A stretch of 64,000 nt of DNA from Cystobacter fuscus (GTDB lineage: Bacteria > Myxococcota > Myxococcia > Myxococcales > Myxococcaceae): contig NZ_CP022098.1 of the NCBI RefSeq assembly GCF_002305875.1, positions 5,704,001 to 5,768,000 of the forward strand. The letters are read 5' to 3'. How positions within the stretch are numbered: the first letter of the stretch is position 1; every line of letters begins with the position of its first letter. A program made the translations under genes and the position numbers. The notes under the pieces were generated by a model. That model saw only the letters and a list, made by a program, of their open reading frames with translations. It ran no database searches and was not told the DNA's origin. Positions 24,283 to 34,343 of the stretch are shown here, in pieces.

Positions 24283-25047
24283 TCACTGATCGGGGTCGGC
24301 GTCGGCGAAGGTCGTGCCCGCGCCAATCTCGTCGAACCAGATGCTGCGCGTCCCCTGGCTGCCCTGCATGTACCCGCTGTCGTGCCAGCCGTTCGCGTAG
24401 AGGCCGACGCGGAACTGGAAGTACCGGTCGTCGGACACGGTGGTGCTCAGGTTGTACTGCTCGAGGACCTTCTGGCCATCGAACCAGAGCTTGTAGAAAC
24501 CCGTGCCGTCGCTCGCCCACTTCGCCTGGATGACGATCTTGTGCCACACCCCGGCGGTGACGGTGGCGAGATTGCCGAACGTGACGGTCTTCTGAGAGCA
24601 GACCGAGCCCTGCTTGACGCGCGTGAAGAGTTGATTGCCCGAGAGCCAGATCATGCTGGACGGCATGTAGTCATCGCAGCCGGTATTGGAGAAATCCGCG
24701 ATGAACTGGGCGATGTTGTACGACTGGGGTTGGAACTGCCAGTCCTGCTGCAGGCGGAACGCGAAACCGTAGAAGCCGGTATCGCCGCGACGATACACGT
24801 TGTTCTTCACGACCTCCGAATGGTAGCGGCCGCTGTACGCGGAATCGTAGATCTGCGTCACCTTGATGGCGGTCGGGCCCGAATGGGTGACATTCGTCAC
24901 CTCGGTGACAGACCCCTTGTGCTCCTTGTTGATGGAGTTCCAACCAGAGACGGTGCCGGTGTTGTTGAAGGCTTCTCCGGCCTGCGCCACCAGGGAATGC
25001 GAGAGGAGGGCGATGCCGACAGTCATTCCAATATTTTTGATCTTCAT
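24283..25047 (-). CDS. Secreted polysaccharide-lyase-like protein (heparin-lyase-I / PL20 fold)
   Basis: 254 residues. Signal peptide MKIKNIGMTVGIALLSHSLV then AQA. The body is a beta jelly roll: SGPTAIKVTQIYDSAYSGRY, HSEVVKNNVYRRGDTGFYGF, QSYNIAQFIADF, GVWHKIVIQAKWASDG, YFQFRVGLYANGWHDS, ending IWFDEIGAGTTF. This matches heparin lyase I/glucuronan-lyase-like enzymes as I know them; a close family is not certain. Codon use is less GC-rich than neighbouring genes (start region AAAAATATT), a hint of transfer. Stands alone with 192 bases of unrecognised DNA before the SDR gene. Confidence 0.65.
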   Translation of the reverse strand: MKIKNIGMTVGIALLSHSLVAQAGEAFNNTGTVSGWNSINKEHKGSVTEVTNVTHSGPTAIKVTQIYDSAYSGRYHSEVVKNNVYRRGDTGFYGFAFRLQQDWQFQPQSYNIAQFIADFSNTGCDDYMPSSMIWLSGNQLFTRVKQGSVCSQKTVTFGNLATVTAGVWHKIVIQAKWASDGTGFYKLWFDGQKVLEQYNLSTTVSDDRYFQFRVGLYANGWHDSGYMQGSQGTRSIWFDEIGAGTTFADADPDQ

Positions 25048-25283
25048 TGAACTCGGGGGATGTGAGGGGGACCAGATGGCCGGGTTCCTGTCGCGGTCGG
25101 GACATGCCCCGCGTCACCACCAGGAACTCGGACCAAGCTAGCGGATAAGCGATCGTCCTGATATCCCCATTTCGAGGGAGTTCCTTTGATGTCTCGTGTC
25201 ACCTGTTTGTCTGCCAGGCAACTGGAGCCACGCCGTGGACCGGGTCGGGCGAAGCGCAGGGGTGCCCGTTAGGCAGGAGGATC

Positions 25284-25922
25284 GTGCGGGACTCCGACGC
25301 CACACCCGTCCGCCTCACCCTGGTCGCCGAGGACCCGCTCGCTCGGGGTGCGCTCTCCCGAGCCCTCTCGGAGCAGGGGAGTGACGTCGTGGTCACGGCG
25401 TCCGGTACCCTGGCGGAGGTGGAGAGCTCGAGTCCCGAGGCCGCTCCCGACGTCGTGCTGTGGGACGTGGGCCTGCACCCGACCGGATCCGCGGGGCAAC
25501 TCGATGCCCCGGACCTGGGGGCGCCCGTGCTCGCGCTCGTGCCCGATGAGGCCGCGGGAGAAGGCGCGCTCTCCGCGGGGGCCCGGGGGTTGCTCTTCCG
25601 GGACGTGGCTCCCGCTCCGCTGCTCGCCGCGCTGCGCGCCGTGGCGCGAGGACTCACCGTGTTCGACCCGGCCCTCGCCGCGGTGCGCGCCACACCGCGC
25701 GTCTCGGCGCCCACCTCGACGCCCGAGGGCCTGACACCCCGGGAGCGAGAGGTGCTCACGCTGCTCGCCGAGGGCCTGTCCAACAAGGCCATCGCCGAGC
25801 GGCTCGACATCAGCGAGCACACCGCGAAGTTCCATGTGAACGCGGTGCTCGCCAAGCTGGGCGTGCAGCGGCGAACGGAGGCCGTCGTCCGGGCGGCGCG
25901 CCTGGGGCTCGTGACGATCTGA
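25284..25922 (+). CDS. NarL/LuxR-type response regulator with degenerate receiver
   Basis: 212 residues from GTG 25284; GCAGGAGG ends three bases upstream, which is close. The receiver domain keeps the acidic pair (ED, 16-17) and the phospho-acceptor position (D61 in VVLWDVGL), but the conserved lysine is replaced by arginine in GLLFRDV. The HTH domain is canonical: LTPREREVLTLLAEGLSNKA, then HTAKFHVNAVLAKL. No kinase is adjacent. Divergent from the lyase-like gene. Confidence 0.87.
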   Translation: MRDSDATPVRLTLVAEDPLARGALSRALSEQGSDVVVTASGTLAEVESSSPEAAPDVVLWDVGLHPTGSAGQLDAPDLGAPVLALVPDEAAGEGALSAGARGLLFRDVAPAPLLAALRAVARGLTVFDPALAAVRATPRVSAPTSTPEGLTPREREVLTLLAEGLSNKAIAERLDISEHTAKFHVNAVLAKLGVQRRTEAVVRAARLGLVTI

Positions 25923-25937
25923 CCGGATGGACAGGGG

Positions 25938-25958
25938 GACTACCCATTCGGGTAGGTC
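25938..25958 (+). terminator. Hairpin after the LuxR-type gene
   Basis: CTACCC-ATTC-GGGTAG (25940-25955) follows the stop by 17 bases; flanking GA/TC extend it with a bulge. No T-run. Confidence 0.4.
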
Positions 25959-26040
25959 GAGGCCCATCCGTCTCGCCGATGTGCCGCGCGGGCGAGGCCT
26001 TTAGCTTTCGAGTGAAAGAAATCGCTCAAGGAATCCCTCC

Positions 26041-26937
26041 ATGTCCGCCGATCTCAGCGCCTTCTCCGAGTCCCTCGCCTCCATCGTCGAGCGCATCGCT
26101 CCCGGCCTCGTCCGGGTCGAGGCCCGTCGCCGCCACGGTGCCACCGGCATCGTCTGGGACGCGGAGGGACACATCCTCACCACCCACCATGCCATCGAGC
26201 AGGAGGGCTCCATCACCGTGGGCCTCGCCGATGGCCGCACCGTCCCGGCCGAGCTCGTCGGGAGGGATCCGTCCACGGATCTCGCCCTGCTCAAGGCGGA
26301 CGCCTCCGGACTCACGCCGCTGGTGCCCGCGCCGCTCGAGGGACTCAAGGTGGGTCACCTGGTGCTCGCCCTGGGCCGTCCCGGCCGCACCGCGCGCGCG
26401 ACGCTGGGCATCGTCAGCACGTTGGGCGAGAGCTGGCGCACCTACGCGGGAGGCCGCATCGACCGCTACCTGGAGACGGACGCGGATCTGCCTCCCGGCT
26501 TCTCCGGGGGGGCGGTGGTGGACACCCGGGGGCGCGTCCTCGGCATGCCGACGGCGGCCCTGTCGCGCACGGCGGCGGTCGTCATCCCCGGGGAGACGCT
26601 CGGCCGGGTCGCCCAGGCGTTGAGGCAGCACGGAGGCATCCGCCGGGGCTACCTCGGCGTGGGCGCGTACCCCGTGCGACTGCCCCAGGGGCTCTGGGAG
26701 CGCGCGGGCGGAGAGAACGGGCTCATCTTCCTCACCATCGAGCCCGGGGGCCCCGCCGACAAGGCCGGGCTGATGATGGGGGACGTGCTGGTGAGCCTCG
26801 GAGGCCAGCCGTTGCGCAGCATCGAGGAGCTGCTCGGCTACCTCGGCGACGAGAAGGTGGGCACCCAGGTCCAGGCGAGGGTCCTGCGTGCGGGCGAGGT
26901 GCGCGAGGTGCCCGTCTCGATTGGCAAGCGTTCGTGA
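26041..26937 (+). CDS. S1C (HtrA/DegP-like) serine protease with PDZ domain, variant active site
   Basis: 298 residues. Trypsin-fold with His50 (LTTHHAI), Asp80 (DPSTDLALLK) and Ser155 (GFSGGAVV, where the family usually has GNSGGP); C-terminal PDZ domain (RRGYLGVGA, GPADKAGLMMGDVLVSLGG). No signal peptide or membrane anchor, unlike classical periplasmic HtrA, so the product is probably cytosolic. It is 15 bases from a second S1C gene, and the two align along their length with catalytic serines at the same residue number. Likely a heteromeric protease or protease-adaptor pair (inference). Confidence 0.85.
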   Translation: MSADLSAFSESLASIVERIAPGLVRVEARRRHGATGIVWDAEGHILTTHHAIEQEGSITVGLADGRTVPAELVGRDPSTDLALLKADASGLTPLVPAPLEGLKVGHLVLALGRPGRTARATLGIVSTLGESWRTYAGGRIDRYLETDADLPPGFSGGAVVDTRGRVLGMPTAALSRTAAVVIPGETLGRVAQALRQHGGIRRGYLGVGAYPVRLPQGLWERAGGENGLIFLTIEPGGPADKAGLMMGDVLVSLGGQPLRSIEELLGYLGDEKVGTQVQARVLRAGEVREVPVSIGKRS

Positions 26938-26952
26938 AGGGAGAGTGACGCC

Positions 26953-27867
26953 ATGAAGTTCCTCCAACAGTTCTCCGACGAGCTCGAGTCGCTCGTCGCC
27001 AAGGCGATGCCCGCGGTGGTGGCGGTGCAGCACGCGCAGGGCCACGGCACGGGCCTCTTCCTGACACCGGACGGCTACGTCCTCACCAACCGACACGTGG
27101 TGCGCAGCCAGGGCCGGCTCATGCTGGAGCTGCACGACGGCAGCGAGGTGCGCGCCGAGCTCGTGGGCGCGGATGCCCCCACGGATCTGGCGGTGGTGCG
27201 CGCCGAGCAAGGCGCGAAGTTCCCCACGCTGCCGCTGGCGGATCCCCACGACGTGCGCGTGGGGCAGTTGGTGCTGGCCATCGGCAACCCCTTCCGCCTG
27301 GAGCAGTCGGTGTCGATGGGCGTGGTGAGCGCCATCAACCGCACGCTGCCCCTGCCGGACGGAGTGATACTCGAGGGCCTGTTGCAGACGGACGCGGCCA
27401 TCAACCCGGGCAACTCGGGAGGGCCGTTGCTCAACGTGCACGGACAGGTGGTGGGCCTCAACACGCTGGTGCTGCCGTACGCGCAGGGCATCGGCTTCGC
27501 GGTGAGCGCCACCACGGCGGCCTGGGTGGCCAGCCTGCTCATCCAACGCGGCAAGGTGGAACGGCGCTTCCTCGGCATCGCCGCCACGGCCATCACCCTG
27601 CCGGCCCAGCGTGCCCAGGAGGCGGGGCAGCTTCGCGCGGTGCGCGTCATGAAGGTGGGCCAGGGCACGCCCGCGGCCGAGGCGGGGCTCGAGGCGGACG
27701 ACTTGTTGTTGGGCATCAACGAGTGGCCCCTCACGACCGTGGACGACGTCCAGCGCCTGCTGGCGCTCGCCACCGGGCCGGAGGTCCGCCTGGAGGTGTT
27801 GCGCCAGGGACGGCGCCGCACCTTGCGAGCCCGCACCACTCCGCGCGAGCACAGCAAGGCGGCGTGA
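26953..27867 (+). CDS. S1C (HtrA/DegP-like) serine protease with PDZ domain
   Basis: 304 residues, start ATG 26953 preceded by GGGAG. Full triad: His48 (LTNRHVV), Asp78 (PTDLAVV), Ser155 (NPGNSGGPLL). The fold continues to GIGFAVSATTA, then a PDZ domain (RRFLGIAAT, GTPAAEAGLEADDLLLGINE). No signal peptide. Same operon as the preceding paralogue, whose active-site motif is less canonical; this copy is the more conventional protease. Confidence 0.9.
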   Translation: MKFLQQFSDELESLVAKAMPAVVAVQHAQGHGTGLFLTPDGYVLTNRHVVRSQGRLMLELHDGSEVRAELVGADAPTDLAVVRAEQGAKFPTLPLADPHDVRVGQLVLAIGNPFRLEQSVSMGVVSAINRTLPLPDGVILEGLLQTDAAINPGNSGGPLLNVHGQVVGLNTLVLPYAQGIGFAVSATTAAWVASLLIQRGKVERRFLGIAATAITLPAQRAQEAGQLRAVRVMKVGQGTPAAEAGLEADDLLLGINEWPLTTVDDVQRLLALATGPEVRLEVLRQGRRRTLRARTTPREHSKAA

Positions 27868-27927
27868 GCGCCCGCGAGCGCGGGTCGCACTGGGATGCGG
27901 AGTCACCAGGCTCTATGCTCCGCGCCC

Positions 27928-28860
27928 ATGCGATTCGCCATCGTGGGTTCCGGGGCCGTCGGCGGTTATTTCGGCGCGAAGCTGGTCCAGGCGGGCCATG
28001 AGATCACCTTCCTCGCGAGGGGTGAGCACCTGGAGGCGCTGAGACAGAGGGGGCTGGAGATCCGCGGCCCGGCCGGAGACGTGCGCGTCCCGGTGCGCGC
28101 GGAGTCGGACCCGGCGCGGGTGGGCCCGGTGGACGTGGTGATGTTGGCGGTGAAGACCTACGACATCGCCGGGGCCCTCCCCACGGTGAAGACGCTGCTG
28201 GCGGGCGGGGACAAGGCGGTGGTGCTCACCCTGCAGAACGGCGTGGACAGTCCCGACGAGGTGGCCTCCGCCGTGGGTCGGGAGGCGGTGCTCGGCGGCT
28301 CGGCCTACATCTCCGTGGCCATCACCGCGCCCGGAGTCCTCACCCAGACCGGGATGCACCATCGCATCACGTTCGGTGAGTTCTTCGGGGACACCCCGCG
28401 CATCTCCCCGCGCGTGAGCGCCCTGCGCGACACGCTCGCCGGTGCTGGCATCCACACGGACGCGGTGCCGGACGCGCGCGTGTCGCTCTGGGACAAGCTC
28501 GTCTTCCTGGCGCCCTTCGCCGGACTCACCGGCGCCACCCGCCTGCCCATCGGCCTGCTGCGGACGTGTCCGCCCGCGCTCGACACCTATACGGCGGCGG
28601 CGTCGGAGATCATCCGGGTTGCCGCCTCCGAGGGGGTGACCGTTGCCCGGAATCCCGAGTCACTCGTCCAGGAGTTGCAGGGCCTGCCTCCGCAGATGCG
28701 CGCTTCGCTGCTGGTGGACCTGGAGCAGGGCAAGCGGTTGGAGGTCGAGGCCCTGATGGGCTCGGTGGTGCGCCGGGGCCGGGCGGCCGGAGTGCCCACG
28801 CCGGTGATGGCCACCCTGTACGGACTGCTCGCGCCCCAAGCGAGTGGACGTCCACGATAG
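27928..28860 (+). CDS. Ketopantoate reductase family protein (PanE/ApbA)
   Basis: 310 residues from ATG 27928. N-terminal Rossmann fold MRFAIVGSGAVGGYFGAKL, LAVKTYD, VLTLQNGVD; C-terminal domain with SLWDKLVFLAPFAGLTGATR and LPPQMRASLLVDLEQGK, containing the Lys and the Ser/Asp residues expected of the family. Either pantothenate biosynthesis (NADPH reduction of 2-dehydropantoate) or a paralogue of unknown substrate. Sixty bases separate it from the protease pair. Confidence 0.85.
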   Translation: MRFAIVGSGAVGGYFGAKLVQAGHEITFLARGEHLEALRQRGLEIRGPAGDVRVPVRAESDPARVGPVDVVMLAVKTYDIAGALPTVKTLLAGGDKAVVLTLQNGVDSPDEVASAVGREAVLGGSAYISVAITAPGVLTQTGMHHRITFGEFFGDTPRISPRVSALRDTLAGAGIHTDAVPDARVSLWDKLVFLAPFAGLTGATRLPIGLLRTCPPALDTYTAAASEIIRVAASEGVTVARNPESLVQELQGLPPQMRASLLVDLEQGKRLEVEALMGSVVRRGRAAGVPTPVMATLYGLLAPQASGRPR

Positions 28861-29009
28861 GAGGGAAGGGGGGCCGATTTTTCGGGTCAGACGGATGGGC
28901 TAGAGCCTTGGGAGGCGGCGTTTCTGGCGCCGCATCTGCCGTATCCTCCCTCCGCGGAGCTGTACCCGGTGGGCATGGCCAATCAGGGAGCCCTCGCGAG
29001 GAGGCGTGC

Positions 29010-29399
29010 TCAGCAGGTCCAGTTGCAGGTGGTCCCGCCGTTGACCGCGTTGCAGCGGTCGGCGGAGATCGCGTACGGGTTGCAGTAGTTCCAGCTCACC
29101 GTGCTGCCGCTCTTGGGCTGGCAGCACGTCACCGGACAGTTGGTGTTGTTCCACTGGCACGCCCCGCCGCCCCACACCTGGTTGCAGCGCCCCGGCGAGT
29201 ACGCCACCGAGTCGCAGAACGCCTCCGTGTACCCGGAGTTCGGAATGGCGGAACAACACTCGGGGTACGTGGTCAGCGCGGCCGTGTCCGTCCCCAGCGG
29301 CGACTCCTCGCCCGGGTCCGCCGTCCCGCCCTCCACCGGTCCACAGCCCACTGCCAGCACCAGCGTCAGCATTCCCGCCATCAGCGTCAGCTTCTTCAT
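29010..29399 (-). CDS. Small Cys-rich secreted lipoprotein
   Basis: 129 residues. Signal MKKLTLMAGMLTLVLAVGC with a clear lipobox. The mature protein is short and holds about ten further cysteines in repeated Cys-Cys and NxC contexts (YPECCSAIPNSGYTEAFC, CQWNNTNCPVTCCQP, CNAVNGGTTCNWTC), so it is probably disulfide-stabilised at the surface. Family not recognised. Stands alone in the 28.9-29.5 kb stretch. Confidence 0.78.
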   Translation of the reverse strand: MKKLTLMAGMLTLVLAVGCGPVEGGTADPGEESPLGTDTAALTTYPECCSAIPNSGYTEAFCDSVAYSPGRCNQVWGGGACQWNNTNCPVTCCQPKSGSTVSWNYCNPYAISADRCNAVNGGTTCNWTC

Positions 29400-29486
29400 C
29401 CCGACTCTCCTTGCAATGGGTTTAACCAGAGAGCCTGGAATGGCCGGTGGGGCAGGTCAAGCGGAGTTTACTGAGGGTGTGGGTGT

Positions 29487-29507
29487 GTCTCCCCCTGGAA
29501 GGGAGAC
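29487..29507. terminator. Hairpin downstream of the VIT/VWA gene
   Basis: GTCTCCC (29487-29493) and GGGAGAC (29501-29507) form a perfect 7-bp stem with a 7-base loop, 36 bases past the stop codon of the large minus-strand gene. Confidence 0.45.
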
Positions 29508-29542
29508 GGATGGGCCGTGCTCGATGTCCACGAGCGCCGCCC

Positions 29543-32500
29543 TCATTCTCCGGCTCCGGCCTTCGCCGCCCGCTTTCCCGGCACCACCTCCTCGCCGCGC
29601 AGGAGCAGCGCGGCTTCGGCCTTCGGCAGGATGCGCAGCTGGAACTGCCGCTGGTACCCGTCATCGCGGGAGAAGACGCCCCGGTCCGTCACCAGCAGGA
29701 GCGCCGTGGGGACCACGTAGCGAGCCGAGTTGTTGCCGAAGTAATGCACCGCCACCAGGTACGAGCCGCGTGCGGCCTTGCGCGCGTGGTACAGCTCGGG
29801 CCCCAGGCCATCCGTGGTGTCCCAGTGCAGCTCTCCACCCAACCGCGTTCGCATCCGCCGGTAGGAGCACCGCTCGCCGCTCGGCTCCACCACCCACAGG
29901 TCGATGTCCGTCGAGTCCGAGTTCCAGTGCAGGGTGAGCTGGTAGTCGATGGGCGCCGGCCCCACGAGCTTCGCCAGCTCGCGCCGTCGGGACTCCAGTG
30001 TCTCCACCTCCGCCCCCGAGAGCCGGGCCTGCTTCGCCAGCGCCATCAGCATCCGGGCATAGTGGTACGCCGCCACCGTCCGGGTCTCCTCCTCATGCCG
30101 GGCCCAGTCTCGAGCCAGGATGATCTCCCAGTCGCGTGCCGCCTCCGCGGGCCGTCCCGCCGCGTCCAGGGCCAGGGCCTCTTCCAGGTAGGCTTGCGGC
30201 TCGAAGGGGCGGTTGAGCCGCACGAGCTCGAAGAGCTCCGTGGCGGCCGTGTACTGGCCGAGCGCCAGCAGCCCATAACCCACCATCCGCAGGGCCTCGG
30301 GGTCCTTCGGCCGCAATTCCACGGGTGACGAGAGGGCCCGCACCGCGCCCCACGTGTCTCCGGCGAAGGCCCGCTCGCGAGCCACCTCTTCGTACACCAG
30401 CACATCGTCCTTGTTCGCCCGCCGCGCCCGCCGGTACTCGAGCTCCGCCTGGAGCCGCTCCTCGCCTCCCGCGTAGGGCTCGTCCCGCAGGGGTTGGGCC
30501 TTCAGCCGCGAGCCGAGCTCCGCCTGCTTCGCGCCCAGCACCCGCAGCACCTCGCGGCCCGAGTCCGGCACTCCGTCCAGCGCCAGCCCCTCCAACCGTT
30601 CGCGCTCCTGATCCTGCTCGCGCCGCCGCAGCGCCTCCAGCCCGGACAGGTCCACCTGCTCGTCACGTACCGCGTAGCGCACGTAGTCTTCCTCCGACTC
30701 CAGCACCAGCATGGAGGCGCGCGCATTGGCCAGCCGGTAGTGCTGACTGAGCGCCACCACCATCCGGTCCACTCGCGGATCCTCCAGCGCCACCAGCCGG
30801 GCCACCCATCCCTCCGCCCAGGCCCGCGGAGCGAAGGCACTGTCCCGGTCTCGTGGCAGTGGCACCCGCATCGTCCGCTCCTGGCCGTCCGAGCGTACCG
30901 TCACCGCCAGCTCCGCGAGGCCCTCGTCCACCAGCCGTCCGGCCACCAGCAACTCCTGTCCCGGGAAGACGAGGTGGGGACGACCCGCCACCACCAGGTC
31001 CATCACCTTCGCGCCACGCACCTCCACCCGTGCCAGCACCGCCGAGGGCGCCCGGTGCGCACGAGCCGCCGCCGGCACCTCCGAGCCGGAGAGCACGCTC
31101 ACCACCCGGCCTCCGCCTGCCCGGGCCAGCGCGTCGAAGAGCTCCGTGTTCACCGCCGACTCGCCAAAGCGGTAGCTCACCCACCGCAAGGTGTCCGAGG
31201 CGGGGTGGTGCGAGACGAGCGCGTCCACCTGTCCGCGTCCCCAGGTGACGTTGCCGTCCGAGAGCAGGAAGGCCGTCACCCGTCCGCCGCCCGCCGCCGG
31301 CTTCAGCCAGTCGCGGCTCGCCCGGTCCAGTTCGCCCAGCATCCCATCCACATGCGAAGCGCCCTCGAGGAAGACCCGCTCCAGCTCGCCCAGGGTCTCC
31401 CGGCGCGCCTCGGGCGTATTGCGCCGGAATCCAGGGCCATGCAGCCAGCGCGGCCGCACATCGAAGAGCAGCACCGCGTACTCGGTGAGGCTGTCGTCCC
31501 GCTCCAGCAGTGCGCGCAGCAGGGCGCCCTGCAGGGCCCACGCGTTGCCGTCCTCCGCCGAGAGCGAGGTGTCCACCACCAGCACCGCCCGCCCGGTGGG
31601 CGCCGCTCCCTCTCCCGCGATGAAGCTCGAGGGCATCCGCACCCGCGCGAAGAAGGCCTGCCCGGGCAACCCCGCGGGGTCCCTGCCCACCAGCACGTCC
31701 GCGTCCGGGCGCAAGGGCGCGAGGGCCACCTGCAGCGCCCCATCCCCCGTCAATCGCGGCCAATCCCATACCCGCCAGGGTCCCAGCTCCCGCGGGCTCC
31801 CCGCCGCGGGCAGGACCGTCATCGCGCGTGCGTGCCGCGGGTCCACGTGGATGCGCGCCGACACCTGGAGCGAGTGGCCCGCGTCGGGCGGCAGGGGCCA
31901 CGTGTAGCGCAGGTGCTGACCATCGAAGAGGAGCGTCTGCTCGTAGGCGAGCACCACGCGCTTGAGGGACTTCGGGGGCAGGGGGAAGACGCGAGCGCTG
32001 AAGGTGGAGGCTCCCGCCCACTCCAGGAGCGCCGGGTCCACGTTGTGCCGCACCACGTCCTCGTACACCTCGCGGGCGCGCTTGTGCTCGACGACCCGTG
32101 CTTCCTGCGGCTGGCCCCACGAGTGCTTCGCGTCCCCGGGGCTCGGCGGGGCCGCGGCCACCCACTCCTCCGCCCTGCCCGAGTCCCCCAGCGGGGGCAA
32201 CAGCTCCGCCGATTGGAAGAGCGAGGGCGAGTCCACCGCCACCGCACCCGAGTACAGCGCGAAGCCCGCCACCGTCGCCCCACCCGGCAGCGGGTAATAG
32301 AAGGTGCCCTCCAGGGAGCGGGAGGTGTCGTTCTCGAAGAGGTAGTCCACGACCGTGCGTGCGCGAGCGCCCTGGATGTACGTCACCACGCGCACCGCGC
32401 GGGCCTTCAGCGGCTGGTAGCGGCCCTGCTCGTCCTGCACCAGCACCTTGGCCAGACGGGGGGCGGACTCCACCTTGGGCAGCAACGGCCGGGGCGCCCG

Positions 32501-33073
32501 GGGCTCGTCGGGCTTCGCCTGTACGGAGGGCTCCTCCTCCTTCGCTGCTTCTTCGGCCGCCTCCCACTCGGAAGCAGGAGCGGGCATCAACGGTGCTTCC
32601 GCTGGCCTGGAGGCCTCTGCCACCACGCCTCCCAGCACGCCCCCCACCACTCCTCCGATGACGCCCCCCTCCACGCCGCCCTCGACACGACCCTCGCGCG
32701 TCCGATCCCGCTCCTCCCACCGTCGGACCAGCTCTTCGGGAATGGGCTTCGGGTCGGCGACGGCATCACGCAGCGCCGCGATGTCCACCTTCCCCGTGTC
32801 GGGGAGTCCCGGGGCGGTGGTGGGCGCGATGAGGCCCGCCTCGGCGAAGGACGCGGGGACATTCGCGGGCACCGGGAGCGGAGGGATGTCGGCGGGGAGG
32901 GGCTCGGGTTCTGGAACGGGGTGGGGTTCCGGGACGGGCCGAGGCGGCTGGGCCTGGGGAGCGATCGAGGCCGTGTCCTCGGGAGTGGGTGGAGTCGTGG
33001 CGCCACGCATGCAGCTCACGGACGCGAGTGCCACCAACAGGAGACCGGAGAGGACAGCGCGCGGAAGGGACAT
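29543..33073 (-). CDS. Large lipoprotein with VIT, VWA, TPR-like and DUF2135 domains
   Basis: 1176 residues. Lipoprotein signal [21 protein letters not shown]. Then a Pro/Glu-rich spacer, a Gly-Val tract ([20 protein letters not shown], about 130-150), a VIT domain (about 225-395; [36 protein letters not shown]), a VWA domain (about 460-620; [15 protein letters not shown], where the MIDAS DxSxS is preserved), beta domains, TPR-like helices (about 940-1010) and a C-terminal DUF2135 domain ([20 protein letters not shown]). Probably anchored to the envelope and holding protein partners through VIT/VWA. No obvious operon partner. Confidence 0.88.
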   Translation of the reverse strand: MSLPRAVLSGLLLVALASVSCMRGATTPPTPEDTASIAPQAQPPRPVPEPHPVPEPEPLPADIPPLPVPANVPASFAEAGLIAPTTAPGLPDTGKVDIAALRDAVADPKPIPEELVRRWEERDRTREGRVEGGVEGGVIGGVVGGVLGGVVAEASRPAEAPLMPAPASEWEAAEEAAKEEEPSVQAKPDEPRAPRPLLPKVESAPRLAKVLVQDEQGRYQPLKARAVRVVTYIQGARARTVVDYLFENDTSRSLEGTFYYPLPGGATVAGFALYSGAVAVDSPSLFQSAELLPPLGDSGRAEEWVAAAPPSPGDAKHSWGQPQEARVVEHKRAREVYEDVVRHNVDPALLEWAGASTFSARVFPLPPKSLKRVVLAYEQTLLFDGQHLRYTWPLPPDAGHSLQVSARIHVDPRHARAMTVLPAAGSPRELGPWRVWDWPRLTGDGALQVALAPLRPDADVLVGRDPAGLPGQAFFARVRMPSSFIAGEGAAPTGRAVLVVDTSLSAEDGNAWALQGALLRALLERDDSLTEYAVLLFDVRPRWLHGPGFRRNTPEARRETLGELERVFLEGASHVDGMLGELDRASRDWLKPAAGGGRVTAFLLSDGNVTWGRGQVDALVSHHPASDTLRWVSYRFGESAVNTELFDALARAGGGRVVSVLSGSEVPAAARAHRAPSAVLARVEVRGAKVMDLVVAGRPHLVFPGQELLVAGRLVDEGLAELAVTVRSDGQERTMRVPLPRDRDSAFAPRAWAEGWVARLVALEDPRVDRMVVALSQHYRLANARASMLVLESEEDYVRYAVRDEQVDLSGLEALRRREQDQERERLEGLALDGVPDSGREVLRVLGAKQAELGSRLKAQPLRDEPYAGGEERLQAELEYRRARRANKDDVLVYEEVARERAFAGDTWGAVRALSSPVELRPKDPEALRMVGYGLLALGQYTAATELFELVRLNRPFEPQAYLEEALALDAAGRPAEAARDWEIILARDWARHEEETRTVAAYHYARMLMALAKQARLSGAEVETLESRRRELAKLVGPAPIDYQLTLHWNSDSTDIDLWVVEPSGERCSYRRMRTRLGGELHWDTTDGLGPELYHARKAARGSYLVAVHYFGNNSARYVVPTALLLVTDRGVFSRDDGYQRQFQLRILPKAEAALLLRGEEVVPGKRAAKAGAGE

Positions 33074-33349
33074 GGGAGCGGAAGCAAATCATTTTTATTT
33101 CCGCCTGGGTGTCATGGTTGAGTCATGCGGACTCCCTGTTCGCGTCACGGCTCTCCGCGCACCGTCCCGAGGATCGATAGGAGGGGGCTGGGCTGCTGCG
33201 CGGCAGCTTCACACTGGCTCATGGGCAAGGCGGAGTCAGCACGTCCCCGCGCGAGGTCCTCGCCTGCCTGGGTGGTCGAGACGTGTGAGAGGGAATGGGG
33301 GGGCGAAGGTCTGGCGCAGCAGCCCGGCCCCATTCAATCGCGCGGAGGC

Positions 33350-34252
33350 TCAGCGGCGAGGGAGGATGTCTCGCGCCATGTCGAGGAACGCGCGCAGCGG
33401 GCGGGAGGCGCGCGTCCGGTTGGGGAAGTACAGGAAGAGTCCCGGCACGGTGGGCGCCCACTCTTCCAGCACGGGCCTCAGCGCACCGGTGCGCAGCCAG
33501 GGGGCGGCCTGGCTCTCGGCCACGTAGGCGAGGCCCAGGCCCGCGGCGGCCATGCTCAGCAGCAGCGGCGCGTGATCCGAGGCGAGCGGCCCCTTCACTG
33601 GCACGCTGAGCTCCCGCCGACCCTGCTCGAATTCCCAGTGATACGGCAGCCCTGTCGAGGGCGAGCGGTAGCCGAGGCAGGCGTGGTCGGCCAGGTCCTT
33701 CGGCCGCCGCGGAGTCCCGTGCCGCTCGAGGTACGAAGGGGCCCCCACGACGAGGAACCGGAAGGCGGGCGTGAGGCGCACCTGGACCATGTCACGCTCC
33801 ACCGCTTCCGACAGACGGATACCCGCGTCGAAGCCTTCCTCGACGATGTTGACGAACCCGTCCTGCACGGACACGTCGACGTGGACGTGCGGATGGACCT
33901 CGAGGAATTTCGCCAACACGGGCTCGACCACGAGCGGCAGCGAGAACGCGGGCACCGACAGGCGAAGCGAGCCCGTGAGCTGCGTGGTGTCGGCGGACAG
34001 GTGCTCGAGCGCCGCCAGTGCGGACTGGAGACCCGGCGCGGCGTCTTCCATGAGCCGGCGTCCGGCCTCGGTGAGCGACACGCTGCGCGTGGTACGGGCG
34101 AGCAGCGCTTGTCCCAGTTTCTCCTCCAACTGGCGGACGGCCTGACTCACCGCGGAGGAGGAGACCCCGAGTTCCTTCGCGGCCTGGGTGAAGCTGCGAC
34201 GCCGGGCAACGGTGACGAACACGGCCAGGGCATTGAGGGGCGTGAGGGCCAT
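33350..34252 (-). CDS. LysR-family transcriptional regulator
   Basis: 300 residues. Winged helix LNALAVFVTVARRRSFTQAA, ELGVSSSAVSQAVRQLEEKL, RTTRSVSLTEAG, then a CrgA-like effector domain (GSLRLSVPAFSLPLVVEPVL, GFDAGIRLSEAVE, AAGLGLAYVAESQ). Transcribed away from an aldo/keto reductase gene across 91 bases, the standard layout for regulator and target. Two TTCTAA copies with a 10-base period (34253-34258, 34263-34268) lie right at its start and may be part of the control site. Confidence 0.9.
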   Translation of the reverse strand: MALTPLNALAVFVTVARRRSFTQAAKELGVSSSAVSQAVRQLEEKLGQALLARTTRSVSLTEAGRRLMEDAAPGLQSALAALEHLSADTTQLTGSLRLSVPAFSLPLVVEPVLAKFLEVHPHVHVDVSVQDGFVNIVEEGFDAGIRLSEAVERDMVQVRLTPAFRFLVVGAPSYLERHGTPRRPKDLADHACLGYRSPSTGLPYHWEFEQGRRELSVPVKGPLASDHAPLLLSMAAAGLGLAYVAESQAAPWLRTGALRPVLEEWAPTVPGLFLYFPNRTRASRPLRAFLDMARDILPRR

Positions 34253-34343
34253 TTCTAAGGGATTCTAAAGAGTGTGTGCGGGTTTCGCGTCTTCATTCCG
34301 CGGCCCCTGGAAGGCAGTTTGAAGCCATCCACAGGGGAGACAC

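Noticed and set aside
30494-33121. 875-codon plus-strand frame
   Set aside because: Shadow opposite the VIT/VWA lipoprotein; Arg/His/Pro-rich, no motif.
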